Below are positions 50,697-60,607 of a DNA stretch of 64,000 nucleotides, in pieces. This DNA comes from Saprospiraceae bacterium. GTDB taxonomy: Bacteria; Bacteroidota; Bacteroidia; Chitinophagales; Saprospiraceae. Each line of letters opens with the position of its first letter. Within the stretch, counting starts at the first letter, position 1. The notes under the pieces were generated by a model, which saw only the letters and a list, made by a program, of their open reading frames with translations, did no database searches and was not told where the DNA came from. Made by a program: the position numbers and the translations under genes. The stretch lies in NCBI GenBank assembly GCA_016715985.1, contig JADJXD010000001.1, positions 992,001 to 1,056,000 of the forward strand, given 5' to 3'.

Positions 50697-53690
50697 ATGA
50701 TTTTTTTAAAAATGTTTGGGAACAAAATGGTTTGGCTGGCATTTGCGATTTTCGTGTGTTCAGGTCAGATTCTACAGGCTCAGCAAGTCCTGAGAGGCAT
50801 TGTCAAAGATGCTAAAAGCGGTGATGCATTGATAGGTGCTTCTATTCAGGAAAAAGGTACTTCCAATGGAACCATTACAGATTATGAAGGTAACTATGAA
50901 CTGAAACTCAGTACATCTGCGCCAACTCTGATTTTCAGTTATGTAGGCTATGTAGATCAGGAAATCGAATCAGGAGGTCGAACTAATATTGATGTGATGA
51001 TGTCTGAATCAAGTGTTTTACTCGATCAGATTGTGGTTGTGGGTTATGGTGTTCAGAAAAAAAGTGATGTTACTGGTTCCATATCATCCCTAAAAGGATC
51101 AGAACTGGAACGAATTACGACCCCCAATGTAGATCAGGCGTTGCAGGGTAAAATTGCAGGTGTTTATGTTACTCCGGCTTCAGGAGCTCCCGGAACAGGT
51201 GCTGTGGTACGTATCAGAGGAACAGGATCATTCAATGGTTCGGATCCGCTTTATGTGATAGACGGTATGCTTTCATATGATGCTTCGTTTATCAACCCGC
51301 AGGATGTAGAAAGTATTGAAGTATTAAAGGACGCATCAGCTGCCGCAATATATGGTAGCAGGGGTGCAAATGGCGTAATTATCATTACTACCAAGAACGG
51401 GAAAAATCAAAAAGATGCGCAGATTTCAGTTTCTTCTTATTATGGCACACAGCAGGCTGTCAAACAAATAGACATGTTGAATGGTGCAGAATTTGCAAGA
51501 GCATACAATCAATTCAGAGGAATGAATTTTTATCCGAATCCGGATATTTTTGGAACAGGTACCAACTGGCAGGATGAAATCTTTAGGGATGCAGCTATTG
51601 GTAGTGTTCAGTTGAGTGCAACTGGCGGAAATGATAAAATGTCTTACAACTTCAGTACAAATTATTTCAAACAAGATGGAATTCTAAAAAATACAGCATT
51701 TACAAGGGGAACTTTCCGATTGAACACCGAGTATAAAGTAAATTCCTGGGCCAACATCGGCACCAACGTATCCTATGCAACATCCAACAATCACAATGGA
51801 CCGAATGTCGTTCTGGGCGCATACAGAATTCCATCAGTGCTTGCACCTACACAGGAAGATGGTTCATTTACAGATCCGACATTTTTTGGACTGGCACTTT
51901 CCAATCCTGCCGGTGACCAATTTTACAAAAGCAACAATTATAGCTGGGATGACAGACTGTTTGGAAATGTCTTTCTGGAAGCAAAATTTCTGAAAAATTT
52001 TACCTTTAAAACCAATTTCGGATTTGACCGTGCTAATGGGAAAGGACGTCGTTATGAGCCCAAATTTCAAGTAAGTGCTTCACAATTAAATCTTGCTGAC
52101 CGGGTAAATATTGAATTTAATGAAGGAAGAAACTGGGTGTGGGAACAGACTTTAAATTATTACAAAGAATTTAAAGACCATACAATCAATGTCATGGCAG
52201 GTTTTGCCGCCGACGAAAGAAGAAATGAATTTATTGGCGGAAGCAGAGAAAACTTTCCGGGTACAGCAGACGAGCTCTTGTATCTTTCAGCAGGCAATGA
52301 TACAACCCAAATGAATTTCAACGGCGCCAGCGACAGAGCAACAGTTTCTCAACTATTCAGGCTAAATTATGGATATAAAGGTAAATATCTTTTTACAGCT
52401 AACTGGCGGATTGACAAATCGAGCATCTTCCAGAAAAATAATCAGGCAGCAAGTTTCCCATCATTTGGACTGGGATGGAATGCGGGAAGGGAAGATTTTA
52501 TAAGTGGTCTGAATATTTTTGACAGACTCAAAATCAGAGCAGGATATGGTGTTCTTGGAAATCAGAATTTCCCGAACCCCTACCCTACAAGTACGGTTAT
52601 CAATAGTGGATTGTATGCAGTTTTTGGCACCGCTGAGAATATAAATCAGGGAGCCATTCAAACAAATCTCACCAATACAGATCTGGTGTGGGAAGCTACC
52701 CGACAGTTGGACATTGGGTTTGAAGCTGGGTTTTTAAACAATAGATTGGAACTTGAAGTTGACTGGTATCGACGCCAGACTTTTGATATTATTGCTGCCG
52801 TTCCGATACCGGGATATGTAGGTTCTGCCGGAAATCCTATCGTAAATACAGCCGAAGTGTTGAACAAAGGGTTTGATATCACCCTCAATTGGCGGCAAGC
52901 AGGTACTTTTGCATATAATCTGAGTGCAAATTTATCCCCTGTCCAAAATGAAGTTTTGAATATCGGCCTTGGCAAAAGTGAAATCTTTGATGCATTTCTG
53001 AATGGAGAAGCTGCCACAAGATCGATAGAAGGATTACCATTGGGAGCATTTTATGGATACAGAGTAGCAGGTATATTTCAAAGTACTGAAGAAATTCAGG
53101 CTTCTCCGAGATTTGGCAATGAAGCGCCGGGTGATATCAGATTTGCAGATCTGAATGGAGATGGTATTCTGAACAGTGATGACCGTGAATATCTGGGAAG
53201 TCCGATTCCAACCTTAACATATGGGTTCTCTGCAGGTGCCGAATGGAAAGGAATAGATTTTGCTATTGATTTTCTGGGTGTAAGCGGAAATAAAGTTTTT
53301 AATGCTAAAGAGACATCCAGATTTGCAGTTTATAACTGGGAGAAACATGTAGCAGATGCATGGACCACTGAAAACCCAAGTTCTACTGAACCACGGGTTA
53401 CCAATGGCGGACATAATTACAGAGTGAGTGATCGTTTTCTGGAAGATGGTTCCTTTCTCCGGCTGAGAAGTGTTAATCTGGGTTACACCATACCGAATAC
53501 CATAACTAATACGTTGAAAATACAATCACTCAGAATATATGTTTCAGGAACAAATTTATGGACCCGACAGCAATTCAGTGGTTATTCGCCGGAGTTTGCC
53601 AATTCAGGTAGTCCCTTTAGAGTGGGTTTTGATGATGGACAATATCCCATCGCAAAATCATGGCAGTTTGGAATAGATTTTAAATTTTAA
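50697..53690 (+). CDS. SusC/RagA family TonB-dependent transporter
   Basis: 997 residues. Signal peptide (WLAFAIFVCSGQILQAQ), carboxypeptidase-like N-terminal domain (VLRGIVKDAKSGDALIGASI; quoted in part), plug domain with KKSDVTGSISSLKG and SIEVLKDASAAAIYGSRGANGVI (in parts), then the 22-stranded barrel ending AKSWQFGIDFKF. It imports oligosaccharides across the outer membrane using TonB energy, with SusD as lid. 13 nt before susD. Confidence 0.95.
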   Translation: MIFLKMFGNKMVWLAFAIFVCSGQILQAQQVLRGIVKDAKSGDALIGASIQEKGTSNGTITDYEGNYELKLSTSAPTLIFSYVGYVDQEIESGGRTNIDVMMSESSVLLDQIVVVGYGVQKKSDVTGSISSLKGSELERITTPNVDQALQGKIAGVYVTPASGAPGTGAVVRIRGTGSFNGSDPLYVIDGMLSYDASFINPQDVESIEVLKDASAAAIYGSRGANGVIIITTKNGKNQKDAQISVSSYYGTQQAVKQIDMLNGAEFARAYNQFRGMNFYPNPDIFGTGTNWQDEIFRDAAIGSVQLSATGGNDKMSYNFSTNYFKQDGILKNTAFTRGTFRLNTEYKVNSWANIGTNVSYATSNNHNGPNVVLGAYRIPSVLAPTQEDGSFTDPTFFGLALSNPAGDQFYKSNNYSWDDRLFGNVFLEAKFLKNFTFKTNFGFDRANGKGRRYEPKFQVSASQLNLADRVNIEFNEGRNWVWEQTLNYYKEFKDHTINVMAGFAADERRNEFIGGSRENFPGTADELLYLSAGNDTTQMNFNGASDRATVSQLFRLNYGYKGKYLFTANWRIDKSSIFQKNNQAASFPSFGLGWNAGREDFISGLNIFDRLKIRAGYGVLGNQNFPNPYPTSTVINSGLYAVFGTAENINQGAIQTNLTNTDLVWEATRQLDIGFEAGFLNNRLELEVDWYRRQTFDIIAAVPIPGYVGSAGNPIVNTAEVLNKGFDITLNWRQAGTFAYNLSANLSPVQNEVLNIGLGKSEIFDAFLNGEAATRSIEGLPLGAFYGYRVAGIFQSTEEIQASPRFGNEAPGDIRFADLNGDGILNSDDREYLGSPIPTLTYGFSAGAEWKGIDFAIDFLGVSGNKVFNAKETSRFAVYNWEKHVADAWTTENPSSTEPRVTNGGHNYRVSDRFLEDGSFLRLRSVNLGYTIPNTITNTLKIQSLRIYVSGTNLWTRQQFSGYSPEFANSGSPFRVGFDDGQYPIAKSWQFGIDFKF

Positions 53691-53703
53691 AAAAACAGAA
53701 GAA

Positions 53704-55176
53704 ATGACAAAAGTAATCAGTTTTTTAAGCATAATTTTATTGATGGTTGGGTGTTCAGATGACTTTTTAGACAGAAAACCCAAAGGAGTACTTACATCAG
53801 ATACCTTTTTTCAAACTGAAGAACATGCCATTCAGGCAACGAATGCTGTCTATGCCAATTTCAGATCATGGGAACTTTGTGCTCTGCCCTATCTCGGTGC
53901 CACGGATATTATCAGTGATGATGCAGACAAAGGCAGTTCGCCCAATGATGCATTTTACCTTACAGAAATTGATGATTTTCAGTTTGATGCTACAAATACA
54001 ACTTTTATTTCAGTTTGGAATGGTCATTACAGGACTATCTTCAGGGCTAATCTTGCTATCAATAACATTCCGGATATAGAAATGGACCCACAACTTAAGG
54101 CCCGCCTGGTAGGTGAATCACAATTCCTGAGAGCATTGTCTTATTTGCGTTTGGGTTTATGGTTTGGTGACATTCCACTGATAACTACGCAAGTACAGGA
54201 AAGTGAATATTACAACCAAACCAGAAAACCTTTAGCCGAAGTATATAATCTGATAGAAGCAGATCTGAAAGCAGCCATAGAAGTTCTTCCGGAAAAATCA
54301 AAATACCCCGGTACCGATTTGGGCAGAGCAACCAAAGGAGCCGCAAGGGGTATTCTGGCTAAGTTGTACATGGTCAAAAAGGAATGGAACAATGCAATTA
54401 CTCAATGTGAAGCTATCATTAACAGCAATGAGTACCAGTTATTGACTACATATTCAGAAAACTTTCTTCAAGTAGGTGAAAACGGCAAAGAAAGTGTATT
54501 TGAAATTGGAGCGGTTGCATTGCAAGCAGCAGTTGCAGGACCCGGTGCGACACCTTACAATATGGTACAAGGTGTGAGAGGTATTCCCAATTTAGGTTGG
54601 GGCTTCAACCGACCGAGCGACAATCTCATTTCATCGTACGAACCCGGAGATCCCAGAAGACAGGCAACGATACTTTATGAAGGAGAATTGCTTCCGGATG
54701 GCAGTGCAGTTATTCAGAACAATCCGGATATCCTGAATGCAAGGTTTAACCAAAAAGCCTGGGTGCCGAGACATCCCGGACTTCAGGACAACGGACCGGG
54801 CAATATTCGAATTCTGAGATATTCAGATGTTTTATTACTCACAGCAGAAGCATATAATGAAGCCGGTCGATCTGCTGATGCCTTACCTTTACTGAATGCT
54901 GTTCGCAAGCGTGCACGAGGTAGCAATAATTTTATATTACCTGATATCACCATCACTGACAAAGATCAGCTAAGAGAGAGAATACACCGTGAAAGAAGAT
55001 CAGAGCTGGCAATGGAACAACACCGATGGTTTGACTTATTGCGATGGGGAAAAGCAGAAAGTGCAATGAAAGCTGCCGGCAAAACATTTGTGATTGGAAA
55101 GCACGAATTATTTCCGCTTCCGCAGACAGAAATTGACCTTACAGACGGAGCATTACAACAGAATCCGGGTTACTGA
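53704..55176 (+). CDS. SusD/RagB family glycan-binding lipoprotein
   Basis: 490 residues with lipobox LMVGC. The N-terminal SusD-like part (DDFLDRKPKGVLTSDTFFQT) and TPR-rich core (FLRALSYLRLGLWFGDIPL) are followed by the RagB/SusD C-terminal region (LRYSDVLLLTAEAYNEAG, RRSELAMEQHRWFDLLRWG; quoted in parts), ending QNPGY. It captures glycan at the cell surface for the SusC channel. Last gene of the locus, followed by a terminator. Confidence 0.95.
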   Translation: MTKVISFLSIILLMVGCSDDFLDRKPKGVLTSDTFFQTEEHAIQATNAVYANFRSWELCALPYLGATDIISDDADKGSSPNDAFYLTEIDDFQFDATNTTFISVWNGHYRTIFRANLAINNIPDIEMDPQLKARLVGESQFLRALSYLRLGLWFGDIPLITTQVQESEYYNQTRKPLAEVYNLIEADLKAAIEVLPEKSKYPGTDLGRATKGAARGILAKLYMVKKEWNNAITQCEAIINSNEYQLLTTYSENFLQVGENGKESVFEIGAVALQAAVAGPGATPYNMVQGVRGIPNLGWGFNRPSDNLISSYEPGDPRRQATILYEGELLPDGSAVIQNNPDILNARFNQKAWVPRHPGLQDNGPGNIRILRYSDVLLLTAEAYNEAGRSADALPLLNAVRKRARGSNNFILPDITITDKDQLRERIHRERRSELAMEQHRWFDLLRWGKAESAMKAAGKTFVIGKHELFPLPQTEIDLTDGALQQNPGY

Positions 55177-55209
55177 AAATATAATAATTTTGGATAATTT
55201 TGTTAGTCA

Positions 55210-55242
55210 GGTCCTGATGAGTCAGATCATCAGGGCCTTTTT
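55210..55242 (+). terminator. Rho-independent terminator of the glucan locus
   Basis: GGTCCTGATGA / TCATCAGGGCC stem (11 bp with one G-T pair) with a 6-nt loop, followed by TTTTT. 34 nt after the susD stop. Confidence 0.8.
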
Positions 55243-55378
55243 CTATGAAATAAGGAAGATAAAATTGGTTTTGCTGAAATTCAAGTAAATAAATAATTTA
55301 GTTCGCTAAATTCATGTATTATTGAAGAAACCATCATTTCTTGATTTACAACTAAGGAAAATTATAACCACATTCCGG

Positions 55379-56065
55379 TTACCTAAGTAATTCACCTACC
55401 GTTTTCACCCCTTTATTATACAATTTATGCATCAACTTCATAAAAATGATAGCTGTAATGTAAGCATCGCCATCTGCTGTATGTCGTGCTTTGGGGATTA
55501 CTTTAAATCTTGCGCAGAGCTTATCCAAGGTATAATCTTTTCTATCCAGACTATCAGGATCTGTGCTGTGATCCAACCTCCTTGCCAGATACGATGTGTC
55601 TAACAAATTGTTTTTAAGGTCACCGCCACCATTATTTTTTGAAAGTTTATTGAGCATCGCAATATCGAATGCAATATAATGACCAACAATAATGTCAGAA
55701 CCTATAAATCTGAATAATGCAGCGATCGACTCCGCTTCTGACTGACCTTTGATATCTGTCTGTACCAATCCATGTATTGCCACTGCTTCTTGTGTCTGCA
55801 ATTGTCGATTTCTTACAATTATAGAAAGTGATTTAGCAATATCTATCACATTGTTTGATATCCTTACAGCGCCAATGGAGAGAATATTATCGCGGCTTAA
55901 GTCCAAACCTGTTGTCTCGGTATCCAGGACTACAAATGATTGTTGGTGTATTGGTTTTCTGTTATCCGTCTTGGTAAACACATCCAAATAAAGCCGGTAA
56001 AAATCAGCATACTTTTGTGTATCTGAAGATGTAATTCCAAGTATTTGTTTAAGTTTTATCCACAT
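55379..56065 (-). CDS. DnaQ-like 3'-5' exonuclease
   Basis: 228 residues from the ATG at 56065, which shares bases with the upstream stop (TGATG). DEDDh exonuclease: VVLDTETTGLD (Asp, Glu) near residue 45, HYIAFDIAMLNKL (Asp) near 130 and ARHTADGDAY (His, Asp) near 195. Similar proteins often sit with cNMP/CBS/DUF294 genes and acetate symporters, as here. Its cellular role in that context is not established. Confidence 0.87.
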   Translation of the reverse strand: MWIKLKQILGITSSDTQKYADFYRLYLDVFTKTDNRKPIHQQSFVVLDTETTGLDLSRDNILSIGAVRISNNVIDIAKSLSIIVRNRQLQTQEAVAIHGLVQTDIKGQSEAESIAALFRFIGSDIIVGHYIAFDIAMLNKLSKNNGGGDLKNNLLDTSYLARRLDHSTDPDSLDRKDYTLDKLCARFKVIPKARHTADGDAYITAIIFMKLMHKLYNKGVKTVGELLR

Positions 56066-57960
56066 CACAATATCCCTCCTAATTGAAAACGCACTTTGAT
56101 TAATTTCTGTAACTCGTCTATGGGTTGAAATCCATTTCTCAATTGCAGTCTGTCCATTTTATCCATTTCATCAGGTTGTATATATCTGCCTGAATCACCC
56201 TTTGAAAGTCCCTGTTTAGTGCGTATTCTAATAAAAATTTCGTAAGCATCGGCAGCCATTCTGTACAATGCTGCATTTTGTGGCTCCTCTTCTGATAATG
56301 CCAAAAACCTCTTGCTCGTATTATTTTCGCCAACAATTCTGCCAGCTAGGGTGAGCAATCTGGCAGCATCGGTCAGTGGCATCATAGCTCTCAATTTTAT
56401 ATCAAAACTATCTTTATGTTCTCCATTTTTTTCTACAATAAAATTTCTGAAAAATGATAATGGAGGTGGATTTTCCAAAGCATTTTTAGCCAATAGATGT
56501 AAAAACACTTCTTGTTTATCTAACATTTGAAATATATAATCTTTTAGAGCAGTTGTCAAAGATTTATCGCCATAAACAGGTCTGTAGTCAAAAAAAATAG
56601 TGCACATCATAATTTCTTTTTCACCTGGCTGGTATATCCATCGGTTGAATGTTTGCTGCCATTCATCTATGCTTTGACACCATGACGGATTGGAAGCCAT
56701 CATATCTGCCGGACAATATTCATACCCAACTTCATGTAGTATGCCGGTGACTTCTTTTGCTAATCTGACACAACGGTCTTTTATATCCGGAATCGCATTA
56801 TCGTTTACATAAATGAGTGCACTGTCCTGATCTGTTCGGAGCAATTGTTCTTCCCTGCCTTCACTTCCCAAGGTAAGCCAGCAATATTTTATATCTTTGT
56901 AAAGCTCTGTACCGAGTTTGGCTTCAGATAATCTGATAGCCTGTTGTATGATTTCATCATTAATGCCTGAAACTACCTGAGTAATAAAAGGGATCGAGAC
57001 TTCTTGTTCTATATATTTCTTAATCAATCGTTCGACCTTATCTCTGATGTTTTTTAGTTGACCACCTTTCGTTGATTTTCTTATCTCTCTGATAAGGATA
57101 GAAGGATTGTCTGCTTGTTGCACAACCAGATCGTGTTCAGATACCACACCGATAAGTTTACTGTTTACAGTACCATTTTGTGTCACTGCGAGATGGTTAA
57201 TTCGATTTTTGATCATCAAAATCTGGAGCTCCGCAACACTCAGACCTGGTTTGGCACAAATCACCGGTGATGACATGATAAGTGAGATACTCTCTTTTTT
57301 CCGAATGTCACCTGCCACCACTTTTATTCTCAGATCCTTGTCAGTTACGATACCTATGGGTTTAATTTGCTCATCACACACGACAATAGATCCTATCTGA
57401 TGGGTAGCCATCATCATTGCTGCTTCTTGTATGGTGTTTTCTATATGGCAATAAATGGGAGCTTTCTGTGTATCTATCACAAAAAGTTCGGTAAAGACAT
57501 TTCCCGATTCAAATGAGTTCGGTTGAATTGCTTTTTTGTAAAACATATTGCCTGAACCAATTGCAAAATTTGAAGCCAGAAATGCAAGAATCTTTGGATT
57601 ATGTCCCAGGTATGGTAAAAAATCTTCAGTCCTGATACAGTAAAGTATGGTATCTTCTGATGCTTTTGCCGTAAGTAAATAAGGTGATTCTGCCAGCAAA
57701 GGTCTTATACCGAATATATCTCCTTCATCACAATGATCCACCATCTGGCCATCTTCCTGATGAAGATGTATCGCCCCTTCATTGACGATGTAAAAAATCG
57801 GGGGTGGCATCTCACCAATTTTGAAGAGCGTTGTCTGATCGGGAAGATATTTAACACTCACCTTTGATGCAATTATTAAGATGGCATCTTTGGGCAGAAG
57901 ATTGAAAGGTGGATACTCTCTCAAAAAATCATATACTCTATGTACAATTTCGTTTTTCAT
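56065..57960 (-). CDS. cNMP-binding/CBS/DUF294 nucleotidyltransferase-like regulator
   Basis: 631 residues. Order: cyclic-nucleotide-binding-like barrel (~15-135), two CBS domains (MMATHQIGSIVVCDEQIKPIGIVTDKDLR in parts, ~180-290), DUF294 putative nucleotidyltransferase with LGSEGREEQLLRTDQDSALIY in parts (~365, GS...DxD metal site) and a DUF294 C-terminal helical domain. It resembles GlnD-type signal enzymes and is commonly linked to SSS carboxylate symporters, whose activity or expression it may control. Coupled to the DnaQ-like gene. Confidence 0.87.
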   Translation of the reverse strand: MKNEIVHRVYDFLREYPPFNLLPKDAILIIASKVSVKYLPDQTTLFKIGEMPPPIFYIVNEGAIHLHQEDGQMVDHCDEGDIFGIRPLLAESPYLLTAKASEDTILYCIRTEDFLPYLGHNPKILAFLASNFAIGSGNMFYKKAIQPNSFESGNVFTELFVIDTQKAPIYCHIENTIQEAAMMMATHQIGSIVVCDEQIKPIGIVTDKDLRIKVVAGDIRKKESISLIMSSPVICAKPGLSVAELQILMIKNRINHLAVTQNGTVNSKLIGVVSEHDLVVQQADNPSILIREIRKSTKGGQLKNIRDKVERLIKKYIEQEVSIPFITQVVSGINDEIIQQAIRLSEAKLGTELYKDIKYCWLTLGSEGREEQLLRTDQDSALIYVNDNAIPDIKDRCVRLAKEVTGILHEVGYEYCPADMMASNPSWCQSIDEWQQTFNRWIYQPGEKEIMMCTIFFDYRPVYGDKSLTTALKDYIFQMLDKQEVFLHLLAKNALENPPPLSFFRNFIVEKNGEHKDSFDIKLRAMMPLTDAARLLTLAGRIVGENNTSKRFLALSEEEPQNAALYRMAADAYEIFIRIRTKQGLSKGDSGRYIQPDEMDKMDRLQLRNGFQPIDELQKLIKVRFQLGGIL

Positions 57961-58145
57961 CGGTCAAATATGAAAAATTTTGGTATACTATGCAATGATT
58001 CTTGTCATTGTACTAAGATAAATGTTGAATTTCAGAGTGATAAAACAACTCAAATAAAAACATTGTATTAACACCGCAACTAAAACAACTCTACAATTAG
58101 TCTGAATAATTGAAAAAAATACACTGATATACTTATTTAAATATA

Positions 58146-58153
58146 TACATTTG
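58146..58153 (+). promoter_or_regulatory. -7 box TACATTTG upstream of the ArsR-type gene
   Basis: Matches TAnnTTTG, 25 nt before the ATG at 58179. It lies in the divergent region shared with the DUF294 gene. Confidence 0.45.
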
Positions 58154-58178
58154 TGTATTATTTTGATTATAATACTGT

Positions 58179-58466
58179 ATGCATACACATTTTGATATCG
58201 ATTTTCTGGAAGATTCCACTGAAAAGTTGAAGGCTATCGCACATCCTATCAGATTTGTTATGGTAGATTTACTGCATCGGGAGAAGGAGCTGTCTGTCAC
58301 CGATATTTATGAAAAATTGAATATTGAACAAGCAGTAGCCAGTCACCACCTCCGTATTTTGAAAAACCAGGATATCGTAAAAGTCAGTCGCGATGGTAAA
58401 AATTCCTTCTATTCACTCGCTAATCCTGCTTATTTTGACATTGTAAAATGTCTGCTCCCTGCATAA
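58179..58466 (+). CDS. ArsR/SmtB-type winged-helix regulator
   Basis: 95 residues, one winged-helix domain: KLKAIAHPIRFVMVDLL, ELSVTDIYEKLNIEQAVASHHLRILKNQDIVK in parts, and the wing SRDGKNSFYSL. The classical metal-binding CVC motif is missing, so it probably senses something else. It is divergent from the DUF294 gene and upstream of the porin-symporter group, which it may regulate. Confidence 0.85.
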   Translation: MHTHFDIDFLEDSTEKLKAIAHPIRFVMVDLLHREKELSVTDIYEKLNIEQAVASHHLRILKNQDIVKVSRDGKNSFYSLANPAYFDIVKCLLPA

Positions 58467-58869
58467 CAATCCAGATTTTGGGTGTTTAAGGTTTCTTATG
58501 CTAATTTCCGTAAATTCCGCTAATTGCTTTTGGTTAATAAATTGTGATAATCAGCGTCCCTTCTTTTTATACGCTTATTTCGCTAACTTTTGATGTATTT
58601 CAATTAGGGCAAGTTGTAAAAATTTGCGTCCCTCACTTTCTTGTGCATATTAATTGAGCAAAAAACACTCCTTTTGATTCAACATTTAATTTCGAATGGG
58701 AATATTAATTGAAATAATATTCTAAATATGTGTAATTCCGGTAGAAATTGATTTTTTTTATAAAAAAACAGGAAATTAATATACTACATATATAGATATC
58801 TATATACATTCGCATCTAAATATCGACATATCTAGATTTATTTATTTTTAATCGTTCAAAGCCACCAAA
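58467..58869. other. Gene-free leader of the porin-symporter operon
   Basis: 403 bp with no gene. Its last 110 bp are extremely AT-rich and contain the palindrome described separately, followed by ATCTAAATATCGACATATCTAGAT-like (in parts) inverted bases. Nothing else recognised. Confidence 0.5.
58789..58806. promoter_or_regulatory. 18-bp perfect palindrome, candidate ArsR-type operator
   Basis: TATATAGATATCTATATA, 63 nt upstream of the porin start. ArsR-family dimers bind AT-rich palindromes of about this size; binding here is inference. Confidence 0.45.
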
Positions 58870-60270
58870 ATGAAAAACAGTCAACTCCCTTTTCTTCTTT
58901 TAATACTGATATTTTCAAGTTTAATTTCGCTTACTGCACAAGAAGCTCCTGCGGAAGACCATACTTACAAACCACTGACATTAAAACTAAATGAAACCGG
59001 ATCCAAGTATGTAAGATTTATCATGTGGCATCAATTTTGGATGACGGCGACGCAGAATAATCCCGGCACAAGAGATGTCAATGGACAACTTATAGACGGC
59101 ACCAATGGTTCTAATGGCTGGTCATCAGATATTGCATTGCGCAGATCAAGATTTTTGGCTTATGCTCAAATTTCTCCTCGTGTGATGATACTCACGCATT
59201 GGGGCATTAATAATCAGTCTTTTATCAATGGTGCAACTGCGCCAAACGGGCCAAATCCTGCAACTAATGCCAGTAATCAGGGTAAAAAACCACAATTATT
59301 TTTACATGATGCATGGACAGAGTTTCGGGTAGTTCCCCAAAAGCTTTATATAGGTGTCGGTTTGCATTACTGGAATGGTGTCAGCAGATTAGGCAGTCAC
59401 TCTACTCTAAATTTCATGACATTGGATGCGCCCATCTTCAACTGGCACAATATCGAAGCCACAGACCAGTTTGCCAGGCAATTTGGAGTATATGCTAAAG
59501 GTCAGATAGGAAAATTAGATTACAGAGTAGCATTAAACAAACCTTTTGTCAACGGTACAGCTCCAACATCAGTGGCCAGAAATGGTATAGCAGTTAATAC
59601 ATTTTCTGAAAACTACGCTACTTCAGGTTATTTCAATTGGATGTTTTGGGGTAAGGAATCTAATGTCTTACCATTTTACGTGGGATCCTATCTGGGAACC
59701 AAAAAAATACTGAATATCGGTGTCGGCTGGTATCATCAAAGTAATGGATCGCTATACAAAACGGAAACAGATTCTATTTTTCAGGGACACACGGCATTAG
59801 GTGCAGATGTATTTTTAGATATGCCTGTAAATAAAGAAAAAGGCACTGCAATTTCAGTCCTGGCCACACTGTATTCATTTGATTACGGAACCAATTATTT
59901 AAGAAATATAGGCATCCTGAATGAGCACACAACAGCTGTTCCTACAACTATCAGCTTTGCAGGTGGAGGCAATGCTCAGCCTACCATTGGCTCGGGTACT
60001 ATCGGTTATCTGCAGACTGGATTTGTCTTGCCAAAATTAAAAAACGGGACTTCATTTATGCCATACTTAACAGCTACATACAAGGATTTTGAAAGATTGA
60101 AAGACCCAAGTTTACAATGGGGATTAGGTATGAATTACTTTGTAACCGGGCACCATGCTAAACTTACCCTGGAATATCAAACCAGACCCATTTATAAAGC
60201 TGAAGGATCAGAAATAATCAAGGATGGTAGCAGGGGGCAGTTTATCTTTCAATCACATGTATTCTTATAA
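58870..60270 (+). CDS. Porin-like outer-membrane protein
   Basis: 466 residues with a signal peptide (LLLILIFSSLISLTAQ). The mature part starts SKYVRFIMWHQFWMTAT (quoted in part), has repeated barrel strands (RFLAYAQISPRVMILTHWG) and ends QFIFQSHVFL, a C-terminal aromatic/aliphatic barrel strand. It resembles phosphate-selective-type (OprP/O) porins in layout. It is followed at 38 nt by the DUF4212-symporter pair and probably gives that substrate passage across the outer membrane. Confidence 0.75.
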   Translation: MKNSQLPFLLLILIFSSLISLTAQEAPAEDHTYKPLTLKLNETGSKYVRFIMWHQFWMTATQNNPGTRDVNGQLIDGTNGSNGWSSDIALRRSRFLAYAQISPRVMILTHWGINNQSFINGATAPNGPNPATNASNQGKKPQLFLHDAWTEFRVVPQKLYIGVGLHYWNGVSRLGSHSTLNFMTLDAPIFNWHNIEATDQFARQFGVYAKGQIGKLDYRVALNKPFVNGTAPTSVARNGIAVNTFSENYATSGYFNWMFWGKESNVLPFYVGSYLGTKKILNIGVGWYHQSNGSLYKTETDSIFQGHTALGADVFLDMPVNKEKGTAISVLATLYSFDYGTNYLRNIGILNEHTTAVPTTISFAGGGNAQPTIGSGTIGYLQTGFVLPKLKNGTSFMPYLTATYKDFERLKDPSLQWGLGMNYFVTGHHAKLTLEYQTRPIYKAEGSEIIKDGSRGQFIFQSHVFL

Positions 60271-60308
60271 CCAACATATTTATTCACCTTTTTTAAACCT
60301 TATTTATC

Positions 60309-60566
60309 ATGTCAAATAAAAATCTTAAAGACTATTGGAAGCGCAACCTGCTGTATCTGGTCGTTTTGCTCAGCATTTGGTTTCTGTGCTCTTACGGAGC
60401 AGGTATTATCTGGAAGGATTCCCTGGATACTATCAAAATCGGAGGCTTCAAGCTCGGATTCTGGTTTGCTCAGCAGGGAGCTATGTACATTTTTTGTATC
60501 CTTATTTTTGTCTATGTATGGCTCATGAACAAGCTGGACAAAGAGTATGATGTGGATGAAAAGTGA
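60309..60566 (+). CDS. DUF4212 small subunit of sodium:solute symporter
   Basis: 85 residues, two membrane helices (LLYLVVLLSIWFLCSYGAG and FAQQGAMYIFCILIFVYVWLM; quoted in parts), with the conserved YWKRN start and GFWFAQQG motif of DUF4212. Such subunits accompany VC_2705-type acetate/carboxylate symporters. 42 nt before the symporter gene. Confidence 0.9.
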   Translation: MSNKNLKDYWKRNLLYLVVLLSIWFLCSYGAGIIWKDSLDTIKIGGFKLGFWFAQQGAMYIFCILIFVYVWLMNKLDKEYDVDEK

Positions 60567-60607
60567 GTAAAAAAAATTTATTAATCAATACAAAAAAATA
60601 AAAAATC

